Part shown: one piece after another, positions 1 through 5,615 of the stretch
Layout: each line of letters opens with the position of its first letter
How positions within the stretch are numbered: position 1 is the stretch's first letter
Assembly (NCBI GenBank): GCA_948438565.1
Contig: CAOJLW010000154.1
Span: 1-5,615 of the forward strand
Length of the DNA stretch: 5,615 nt
Direction of reading: 5' to 3'
From: an uncultured Lachnospiraceae bacterium
GTDB taxonomy: Bacteria > Bacillota > Clostridia > Lachnospirales > Lachnospiraceae
Position numbers and translations under genes: made by a program
The notes under the pieces: model-generated
What the model was told of the DNA's origin: nothing
The model's database searches: none
What the model saw: the letters and a program-made list of their open reading frames with translations, nothing else

Positions 1-541
1 TTGTTTCAAGGAGGAAACTTGCATCCGGGTCAGAAGGGCGCAGGTTTTCCAATACGGACATCATGTATTTTGATGCAAAAGGATCTCCGTGGCCGGAGGC
101 GGTAATACGCTTTGCCTTATCAAGATAGGGCGCCAGTTTTTGCTGGATCGCAGACATTTGCTCCCCGTAACCGGCCGGAGGAATAAATACGGATTTTCGG
201 CAGGTCTCGCAGCTTTGGTTGCATACGAAATCATACGCCATGTTGATTTCGGCTGGATAATAGAAATTCTTTTTGCGTTTTTCGTATTCTTCAGGGGTAA
301 TTTCTTCTAATTCATTATTCTGAATATAAGGGCATGCTTCCGGACGGCAGAATTTAAATGTCTGGTCGTCCATTGTTGAACGCAGGTAATTTGCATAATC
401 GCCGTTATATGCGTCTTCGACTTTGTCATGGAGCAGATTTCCGATACAGGAGTTTTTCGGATCCATCCATGGACAGAGGCATATTCCCCCGTCGCTGTTG
501 TCAATGTATAAATAATCATAAAATAAATGACAAAATTTCAT
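1..541 (-). CDS. Radical SAM protein with N-terminal SPASM-like cysteine cluster (partial, C-terminus beyond left edge)
   Basis: Open from an ATG at 541-539 to the window edge, giving 180 codons with no stop. The start is supported by GGGAGG (557-552), 10 bases upstream. The radical SAM signature CxxxCxxC is C107-x3-C111-x2-C114, inside the sequence FVCNQSCETCRK; these cysteines would hold the 4Fe-4S cluster that cleaves S-adenosylmethionine. A later SGHGDP (149-154) resembles the glycine-rich GGE-type SAM-binding motif. Before the core lies a SPASM-like region: C21-x-C23-P-W25, C32-I-G-N35, then C65-x4-C70-P, suggesting an auxiliary Fe-S cluster or zinc site placed ahead of the barrel. The rest of the barrel is missing, so the reaction is unknown. 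It follows the FkbM gene after a 21-base gap, so it is probably co-transcribed and may modify a glycan or its precursor (inference). The radical SAM assignment is secure; SPASM-like is fairly secure. Confidence 0.88.
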   Translation of the reverse strand, partial: MKFCHLFYDYLYIDNSDGGICLCPWMDPKNSCIGNLLHDKVEDAYNGDYANYLRSTMDDQTFKFCRPEACPYIQNNELEEITPEEYEKRKKNFYYPAEINMAYDFVCNQSCETCRKSVFIPPAGYGEQMSAIQQKLAPYLDKAKRITASGHGDPFASKYMMSVLENLRPSDPDASFLLET

Positions 542-562
542 AGTAATCGAACCTCCCAAATG

Positions 563-1996
563 TTATATTGTGCAGAAAAGCACGGTTTCTGTTTCATTTG
601 AATTGTAGTGCCGGAGATAAAATTTATATTCCGGAACCAGTTCCAGCAGGTATGAGGTTATCTCTAAAATATCTTGATGCTTATGGTAAACACATACTGC
701 AAGTCTGGGTTTATGACGGGTAATTGTCTCCTTCATTCCGCGAAGAACGCTCATTTCCGCGCCCTCTACGTCCATTTTTACCAAAGTAACCGGCTTTCCT
801 TTTAAATAAGCATCCAGGGTTATAACGTCAACAGAGATCATTCCGTCGCTGCCATAGTTTCCGGAACCCTTATATACTGCAGGAAATTCCAGTTTGCCGA
901 TCGTGTCGCTTAACCCCAGCTGGACTAATTGCGTTTTGTCTTGGAAATCCGGGTCCATCTTTTTAAGACGCTCTAAGGAATTCTGATAACACTGGGGATC
1001 TGGCTCGAAAGCATAAATCTGTGCAAATCCTTTTTTGGCCCACTGGGAAAAATCGATACTATTTTGTAAATCAAAAACTCCGACGTCTACAAAAACCTCA
1101 TTTTCATGCGGGGGAAAAATGTCTGGTTCTATATATTGCGGATGTCCGGTATCGGCAATTGGAAAAAGGATTTCTTTGTAAGGATTATATTGGGCCGCAA
1201 CTTGTTTGGTCTGCAGGCACCATCCCGGGAAGCCGATAATTATACGGGTGTTTTCGTTGATGAAAGCCGGAAAATCCTTATCCCAGACGCAAGGGATATT
1301 CCGGTACGTTTTCGAATATTGGGACCCGGCAGGTATGACGCAGGCCTTTATTTTTATCCCCAGTTCCGGAAGGGCGTCTAAAAAGCGTTCCACTACCCAA
1401 TCAAACTCATTCCATTTTTCAGGAAACAGCAAAAGATAAATGTCATGCTTTTGCACAGGGTAATTTTCTGCCAGCAGATCCCAGAGCGCGGGTAAGCCGT
1501 GCCTGAGCATTGCGTAGGTCTGCTTTTGGGATACCCATTGTAAATGTTCCTTGGATACCATAGCTTTATATATGCCGGCCAGCGAGTGGGAAAGCGTATA
1601 TTCCAGCCTTCCCCAAAACCATTTTTTGGACAGTTCGTCTTGCATAGCTTGGTAAATCGGATATAGTTTTGGATAGAGGGTATTTGTATCCCGGACAATA
1701 CCGGAAGAATCCGGATCCATACAAAATTTTATTCTTTCTTCCGGAATGCCTATGCTTATAAGAAAGCTTCTTATTTCGTACAAACTGGAAGGGATTTGCG
1801 TAAGGTATAATTCATAATCCGGATATTTTTTTATTGCTTCTACAAGGGGAAGGACATCCAAGCCCATGCAGGCAGTATGGTGTTTGGAAATATCCAGATC
1901 AGAAAAACAAACGGGAATCAAGCCCTGTGCTTTCCAGTCGTTAAAATGTTCATGGGCATTGCGTCCCGCGCCATAGAATATTATAGATGCCATCAT
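563..1996 (-). CDS. FkbM family SAM-dependent methyltransferase with N-terminal Rossmann-like region
   Basis: A 477-residue protein whose C-terminal ~180 residues are an FkbM-type methyltransferase: motif I region EVFVDVGVFD (300-309), the acidic ribose-binding loop YAFEPD (328-333), and the family hallmark VKMDVEGAE (406-414). FkbM enzymes usually O-methylate sugars or polyketides using SAM; here a glycan hydroxyl is the likely acceptor (inference). Residues 1-95 look like a separate nucleotide-binding fold, with GAGRNA (9-14) after the first strand and SDLD (32-35) near the second. Residues ~185-290 form another alpha/beta segment (strand DIYLLLFP, later RIIIGFP) of unknown role. Typical stand-alone FkbM domains are far shorter, so roughly 300 residues are extra. 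The usual glycine after motif I (GxxDG) is Leu310. There is no signal peptide or membrane span, so it should be cytoplasmic. The gene overlaps the upstream glycosyltransferase stop (ATGA), implying translational coupling. Confidence 0.9.
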   Translation of the reverse strand: MMASIIFYGAGRNAHEHFNDWKAQGLIPVCFSDLDISKHHTACMGLDVLPLVEAIKKYPDYELYLTQIPSSLYEIRSFLISIGIPEERIKFCMDPDSSGIVRDTNTLYPKLYPIYQAMQDELSKKWFWGRLEYTLSHSLAGIYKAMVSKEHLQWVSQKQTYAMLRHGLPALWDLLAENYPVQKHDIYLLLFPEKWNEFDWVVERFLDALPELGIKIKACVIPAGSQYSKTYRNIPCVWDKDFPAFINENTRIIIGFPGWCLQTKQVAAQYNPYKEILFPIADTGHPQYIEPDIFPPHENEVFVDVGVFDLQNSIDFSQWAKKGFAQIYAFEPDPQCYQNSLERLKKMDPDFQDKTQLVQLGLSDTIGKLEFPAVYKGSGNYGSDGMISVDVITLDAYLKGKPVTLVKMDVEGAEMSVLRGMKETITRHKPRLAVCVYHKHQDILEITSYLLELVPEYKFYLRHYNSNETETVLFCTI

Positions 1997-2991
1997 TGAT
2001 CCTCCAATCGTTTAGTCAGTTTTTGAATGTTTTTCCTCGCTTCTTTTCGAAGTCTTCGATATAGAAGCACATCGTAACGGTATTTTTTCAATGTTTTAAT
2101 CAAGATCGTCATGAAAACTCCTCGGTCTTTTACAATACCCGCCTCAATTTCATCATACGCAAGCCAGTAAAATGTAAAAGAAGACAGATGGCGGTAAATA
2201 AGCCTTTCAAATTCATAATTTAACGTTTTATTAATATGGATCATCCGGTCGTAATGCCCGCGCAGCTTTTTTTCTACCTGAAGCGAAGTGAAGGTGCTGG
2301 CCATATTCATAACATAGACGGACATAACCCGCTGGATAAAATATATTTTACCGCGGCTTAAGAGGTAAAAAAATTGTGCGTTATCGTACAGGAAGTCTTC
2401 TTTATCTGTCAGGCTGTCTAAATCTACGCAGCTCATGCGTATTACGCGGGAGTTATTATGGTTTGCCCAGCCTGCCCCATACAGCGGCTTGAAATCTTCC
2501 GCGCCGTATTTCCCGGTATTGCGAATATTACGGTTATATACAAAGATGTCCCCATCTTCTTTGGTCCGGTAAACATCGTCTTTATTGTGGTAAATCGTAT
2601 TATGGGCGCAGAAGCTGCAGTCCGGATTCTGTTCTAACGCGTCAATCTGGAGTTCAAGCTTTTCCTCGTCGCACCAGTAATCGTCGCATTCCAGCATTGC
2701 GCTGTATTTCGTATCTACAGATTTGTATGCGGCCCAAAAATTTCCCTGCGCGCCCCGGTTTTCCTCGGCGATAAACGCTGTAATCAAATCAGGGTAACGT
2801 TCTGTATATTCCTTTATAATTTCACTGGTCCCATCTGTTGACGCATCGTCAAAAATATGTATTTTAAATTTATATTTTGTTTTCTGTGCTAAAACTGATT
2901 CGATAGCCAAGCGGATATAGGGTTCATGGTTATATGAAATCAGCAATACGGTACAGATACACTGATCTGTATCAGGTTTTTGCTTTGTCAT
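1993..2991 (-). CDS. Family 2 glycosyltransferase (GT-A fold)
   Basis: A complete 332-residue protein with the classic GT2 N-terminal domain. The first strand and nucleotide-binding segment VLLISYNHEPYI (15-26) is followed by SVLAQ (32-36), then FDDASTDGTSEII (47-59) that binds the nucleotide sugar, the NRGAQGNFW segment (78-86), and the metal-binding DxD-type motif LECDDYWCDEEKL (100-112). It should transfer a sugar from a nucleotide donor to a lipid-linked or polymer acceptor at the inner face of the membrane; donor and acceptor cannot be read. The C-terminal tail (~302-332) is strongly basic (RRLRKEARKNIQKLTKR), which could hold it to the membrane surface. No transmembrane helix is obvious. 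The start ATG is 7 bases after GGAGG (3003-2999) and 1 base after the ATP-grasp stop; the TGA stop overlaps the next gene's start. The family call is firm. Confidence 0.94.
   Translation of the reverse strand: MTKQKPDTDQCICTVLLISYNHEPYIRLAIESVLAQKTKYKFKIHIFDDASTDGTSEIIKEYTERYPDLITAFIAEENRGAQGNFWAAYKSVDTKYSAMLECDDYWCDEEKLELQIDALEQNPDCSFCAHNTIYHNKDDVYRTKEDGDIFVYNRNIRNTGKYGAEDFKPLYGAGWANHNNSRVIRMSCVDLDSLTDKEDFLYDNAQFFYLLSRGKIYFIQRVMSVYVMNMASTFTSLQVEKKLRGHYDRMIHINKTLNYEFERLIYRHLSSFTFYWLAYDEIEAGIVKDRGVFMTILIKTLKKYRYDVLLYRRLRKEARKNIQKLTKRLEDQ
2001..2005 (-). promoter_or_regulatory. Shine-Dalgarno site of the FkbM methyltransferase gene, start choice ambiguous
   Basis: On the minus strand GGAGG is followed by two adjacent in-frame ATG codons, at 1996-1994 and 1993-1991. 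The first is only 4 bases from the SD, the second 7 bases, which is the spacing seen upstream of the neighbouring glycosyltransferase and SDR genes. The true start may therefore be the second ATG, making a 476-residue protein beginning MAS. Either way the start overlaps the upstream TGA stop (1995-1993), and the SD lies within the end of the upstream coding sequence. Confidence 0.7.
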
Positions 2992-2992
2992 G

Positions 2993-4282
2993 TTATGTCC
3001 TCCAATCTAATAATACTTCGATTCCATCTACGTCGAATACGGGGATGCCTAAATGCTTATAAACGGATTTCCGTTCGGCAAAGGCGTTATCGATAAAAAT
3101 AGCCCCGTCCGGCTGTATAACCGTATATTTTGGTATGTCAAATGGAATTTCAATGATTTCATCAAATAGCCCGGCGGATATCCGGTGTTTTTGCAGCGCG
3201 TCAACAGCGGAATCCGCATGATCTGCTTTGTGCCGCGTCAGGAGTATAATCTGTTTTTTTTCGTTAACGCATTGGTAAATGAACTGTATGCTTTGCAGAT
3301 TAACCCTTCCGTTGATTAAAACCGTATCATCCAGATCGATGTAAACGCGGTTATATTCAAAATCGCCCTTATAGCGGGATATTAATGTGCGGTCCACCGT
3401 AAGTCTGTAATGATTCTCCAGTATTTCCGTATCTTTACCCATTGCCGCATATACGCTGAGGAGCGGAAGGTTGACGCCCCGTCCTCTAGAAAGGCACATA
3501 GACCCGGCACATCTTGCGGATATTTCCAGAAGCTTGTAATTCCCTTCCTGATCCTGTCTGATTTGAAAGTACCAGAGTCCCAGGAAGCTTAATTTAGAAT
3601 TGATTGTTTCGGCAATCTTTCGTATTTCTCCTGTCGCCGCCTCTGTTTGCCCACGTACGGAAATACCGCCGAAAATACGCTGTCTGGAACGCGGCAGCAC
3701 TGCTTGAAGTTTCCCGTCGCGGCTGGTAAAACAATCTACAGTCATTTCATGGCCTGGCAGATATTCACAAATTGTATATTCCGGCAGGCAGATTCCGGGG
3801 GGAATATCCTCGGCACAGGAAATACATTTTGCATTTACGCTTCCCTGTCCCTTCCTGGGCTTGATGAATACAGGAAATTCCTTTAGGGTTTCGTATGTTT
3901 TGGGACAAAAAGGATATTCCGAAAATAGTTCATAGGTTTCTTTTTTATCCCGGCAGACCAGGGCTGTCTTATAATCTGCTGTTAAAACCTTTGCTTTGAT
4001 ATGTTCCCTCTCTTTTGCAAGGAATAATGCGATATCATCATGGGTCGGTATCACGACGTCAATATGATGGCGTTTGATTATGCGGTTAAATTCACTAAGG
4101 AAATTGGATTCCCTTATATACGGAACGCCGGAAATATAATTTTTAAATATATATTCCCCATGCCGGTCTACGGAAGACGCGCCGTATAACCTGAGGTTTA
4201 CACAGGTCGAAAGCGCGTCGTGGAGTTCGACGGAATTTATTTCCCCGGCAGGAAATATTAAAACACCAATTTTGGAATTCAT
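2993..4282 (-). CDS. ATP-grasp ligase (CarB-like) fused to a HAD-like hydrolase domain
   Basis: A 429-residue fusion. Residues ~1-290 resemble CarB-type ATP-grasp enzymes: a pre-ATP-grasp domain with DVVIPTHDD (75-83), the ATP-binding lysine in FIKPRKGQGS (139-148), the hinge-like CEYLPGHEMTVDCF (172-185), PRSRQRIFGGIS (197-208), and the metal/ATP motif LLEISARCAGS (251-261). Such enzymes activate a carboxylate as an acyl phosphate and join it to an amine or similar nucleophile. Residues ~310-429 look like a HAD fold: motif I DLDDT (316-320, nucleophile Asp316, acid/base Asp318), motif II LLTRH (347-351), possible motif III Lys385, and motif IV FIDNAFAER (396-404). The HAD part could remove phosphate from a substrate or intermediate (inference). 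In the ATP-grasp motif the usual Asn (EINPR) is Ser255, while Glu253 and Arg257 remain. The start has GAGG (4294-4291) 8 bases upstream. Substrate unknown; likely glycan decoration, given the neighbours. Confidence 0.88.
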   Translation of the reverse strand: MNSKIGVLIFPAGEINSVELHDALSTCVNLRLYGASSVDRHGEYIFKNYISGVPYIRESNFLSEFNRIIKRHHIDVVIPTHDDIALFLAKEREHIKAKVLTADYKTALVCRDKKETYELFSEYPFCPKTYETLKEFPVFIKPRKGQGSVNAKCISCAEDIPPGICLPEYTICEYLPGHEMTVDCFTSRDGKLQAVLPRSRQRIFGGISVRGQTEAATGEIRKIAETINSKLSFLGLWYFQIRQDQEGNYKLLEISARCAGSMCLSRGRGVNLPLLSVYAAMGKDTEILENHYRLTVDRTLISRYKGDFEYNRVYIDLDDTVLINGRVNLQSIQFIYQCVNEKKQIILLTRHKADHADSAVDALQKHRISAGLFDEIIEIPFDIPKYTVIQPDGAIFIDNAFAERKSVYKHLGIPVFDVDGIEVLLDWRT

Positions 4283-4299
4283 AAAACTAACCTCGTTTA

Positions 4300-4983
4300 C
4301 TAAATCATGTTATATCCGCCGTCGATACTTACGATGGCTCCGTTTATATATGTATTTGTGATAAGACTTATACACATATCCGAGACTTCTTCCGGTGTAC
4401 CGAACCGGTTTAAGGCGGTCTTTTTTTCTATTTTTTCCTTGAGCCAGGCTGGTTTCGCTAATTGCCACTGTGTATTAATAAATCCCGGACAGACCGCATT
4501 TACGCGGATTTTCCTTCCAGCAAATTCTTTTACAAGCCCCTGCGCCAGCATGTTAACGGCGGCCTTGCTTACCCCGTAGGGGAGTGATACGGCGTGGGGC
4601 CATATGGACATTGCCGAGCTGATAAACAGGATGCTTCCATTTTCTGCCAGAAGCCCGGCCAGCCGCTGGATTAGGAAAAAGGGCATATTTACATTTGTAT
4701 CCATAACAAGATTCCAGTCATTTGGCGTGATCTCAGGCAAAGGTTTCCGGCAGGTCATACCGGCGTTGAGCACGAGAACGTCCAGTTTATCAATCCGCGC
4801 CAACAAATTATCTGCAAGGGTATTTACGCCTTCCAGCGTTGACAGGTCGGCTGGAATATATGGTTGATACTTCGAAATTTTTTTCCTCCCGTTTCGGAAT
4901 ACGGTATAGCCATGCTCTTCTAGTTTATCTCCGATTGCTTTTCCGATCCCCTTCGTAGAGCCTGTTACAAGTGCATATTTCAT
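4300..4983 (-). CDS. Short-chain dehydrogenase/reductase (SDR), classical type
   Basis: A 227-residue, full-length classical SDR. The cofactor motif TGSTKGIG (7-14) starts the Rossmann fold, and basic residues after the second strand (Arg30, Arg33) hint at NADP(H) preference. NAG (73-75) stabilises the sheet. The catalytic tetrad is complete: Asn97, Ser123, Tyr136 and Lys140 (YGVSK). PGFINT (166-171) and the C-terminal IDGGY (220-224) are also typical. Overall it resembles FabG-like reductases, but in this position a sugar or small-precursor oxidoreductase is more likely than a fatty acid enzyme (inference from context). The start ATG is 7 bases after AGGAG (4995-4991) and overlaps the TGA of the upstream glycosyltransferase as ATGA, so translation is probably coupled. 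It ends 17 bases before the ATP-grasp gene. Confidence 0.93.
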   Translation of the reverse strand: MKYALVTGSTKGIGKAIGDKLEEHGYTVFRNGRKKISKYQPYIPADLSTLEGVNTLADNLLARIDKLDVLVLNAGMTCRKPLPEITPNDWNLVMDTNVNMPFFLIQRLAGLLAENGSILFISSAMSIWPHAVSLPYGVSKAAVNMLAQGLVKEFAGRKIRVNAVCPGFINTQWQLAKPAWLKEKIEKKTALNRFGTPEEVSDMCISLITNTYINGAIVSIDGGYNMI

Positions 4984-5615
4984 TGGACTGCTCCTGTTAG
5001 ATAGTCATAGATTCTGCGTCCACGGAAGGCTTCCTTTAAATTGGCCTCTATTTCAGCGTCTTTTAATCCTGCAAGCCTGGAATAGAAGAAGATGCTGCGC
5101 AGTCTGGTATATGCGTGTATCTGCAGGACGCGGCAGAAATCAGCTAGGCCGTTGGAGGTATAATAATCAGCAAGGGCGTCAAACCCATCGGCGTATACTT
5201 TGGCAATATTCTTTTTCTTTGCCATAGTATATACGCTGGAGTTTTCCCTTTGGACATAGTTGTATAACCCGTCTTTTATGAAAGCGACGCGGTTTATATG
5301 CGGCAGCAGCTTGAAATTGAATAATGTGTCTGCGCCAAGCTGGAATCCTTCATATCGGATTCCTGATTTCTTTATAATATCCGCTTTGTATAGCCTGGTC
5401 CAAATGTAGTTATTCGGTTTTGGGCATGCGCAGAAACGGCAGAAATAACCGTATACGTCGTCCCGGATATCCACGGTTTCATTGCGCATGGCTGAATAAC
5501 AGTAATCCGTATTACTTTCATATACCAAATTAAAATTACAAACGGAAATGTCCGCATGGTTTGAAATTAATGCGGTGTGAAGCTTTTCATACATATCTGG
5601 CTGGATCCAGTCGTC
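4980..5615 (-). CDS. Family 2 glycosyltransferase (partial, N-terminus beyond right edge)
   Basis: The reading frame is open to the right edge, giving 211 residues plus a stop. An internal ATG at 5594-5592 exists, but the seven codons before it read DDWIQPD, which is the standard continuation of the GT2 metal-binding DxD motif (DDWIxPxMYEKL), so the protein begins outside the window. Further GT2 features are ADISVCNF (21-28 of the visible part), YIWTRLYKADII (70-81), which matches the W-x-K/R-L-Y acceptor-side motif, and LGADTLFNFKLL (93-104), the place of the usual GEDxxF catalytic motif with Glu replaced by Ala95 and the Asp96 base retained. The C-terminal ~60 residues are helical-looking and without a membrane span. 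It is the first visible gene of the run, and its stop overlaps the SDR start. Role: sugar transfer during surface glycan assembly; specificity unknown. Confidence 0.9.
   Translation of the reverse strand, partial: DDWIQPDMYEKLHTALISNHADISVCNFNLVYESNTDYCYSAMRNETVDIRDDVYGYFCRFCACPKPNNYIWTRLYKADIIKKSGIRYEGFQLGADTLFNFKLLPHINRVAFIKDGLYNYVQRENSSVYTMAKKKNIAKVYADGFDALADYYTSNGLADFCRVLQIHAYTRLRSIFFYSRLAGLKDAEIEANLKEAFRGRRIYDYLTGAVQ

Noticed and set aside
307..519. 70-codon minus-strand open frame near the left edge
   Set aside because: It is a frame shadow of the partial radical SAM gene (541-1), which runs through the same bases in a different frame with a good SD and clear cysteine motifs.
89..543. 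Plus-strand open frames at 89-310 and 358-543
   Set aside because: They are antisense to the radical SAM gene, have unremarkable translations, and neither shows a family motif.
542..562. Possible promoter or terminator in the gap before the radical SAM gene
   Set aside because: The gap is only 21 bases, is filled largely by the SD and spacer, and has no hairpin, T-run or promoter boxes.
1021..1439. Three overlapping plus-strand open frames antisense to the FkbM gene
   Set aside because: They overlap each other in different frames and lie opposite a conserved protein; no domain is recognisable.
1393..1698. 101-codon minus-strand open frame inside the FkbM gene
   Set aside because: It lies wholly within a well-supported coding sequence in another frame; its translation shows no recognisable domain.
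600..1750. Recurring TTCCGG/CCGGAA words suggesting a short repeat or binding site
   Set aside because: The copies sit at irregular spacing inside coding sequence and are explained by frequent CCG, GGA and GAA codons.
3410..4867. Plus-strand open frames opposite the ATP-grasp/HAD and SDR genes
   Set aside because: They are short antisense shadows of genes with complete catalytic motifs.

Overview
The window is a slice of a bacterial surface-glycan (capsule, exopolysaccharide or similar) biosynthesis and modification locus. All credible genes lie on the minus strand, so the biological order runs from the right edge (5615) to the left edge (1). The genes abut or overlap by a few bases, nearly all have a clear GGAGG-type Shine-Dalgarno sequence, and no promoter, terminator, RNA gene, repeat or mobile element is visible inside. 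This looks like the interior of one polycistronic unit. Strong SD sequences, middling base composition and the protein types suggest an anaerobic Bacillota (Clostridia or Negativicutes). That is an impression from style only; the window holds no taxonomic marker.

Layout in transcription order: (1) the C-terminal two thirds of a family 2 glycosyltransferase, cut by the right edge (5615-4980); (2) a classical short-chain dehydrogenase/reductase (4983-4300); (3) a two-domain protein, an N-terminal CarB-like ATP-grasp ligase fused to a C-terminal HAD-like domain (4282-2993); (4) a complete family 2 glycosyltransferase (2991-1993); (5) a multidomain FkbM-type methyltransferase with an extra Rossmann-like N-terminal region (1996-563); (6) the start of a radical SAM protein carrying a SPASM-like cysteine cluster ahead of the radical SAM core, cut by the left edge (541-1).

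Together the set reads as two sugar-transfer steps plus a tailoring group: a redox enzyme (SDR), an ATP-dependent carboxylate ligase with a possible phosphatase, a methyltransferase and a radical SAM enzyme. The inferred picture is a glycan or sugar precursor that is oxidised or reduced, amidated or otherwise acyl-ligated, methylated, and further altered by radical chemistry. The substrates cannot be read from the sequence. The most unusual items are the ATP-grasp/HAD fusion with a changed metal-binding motif, the FkbM protein with an altered SAM-binding loop and a long uncharacterised front half, and the radical SAM gene with its auxiliary cysteines at the N-terminus. There is no non-coding stretch longer than about 25 bases.
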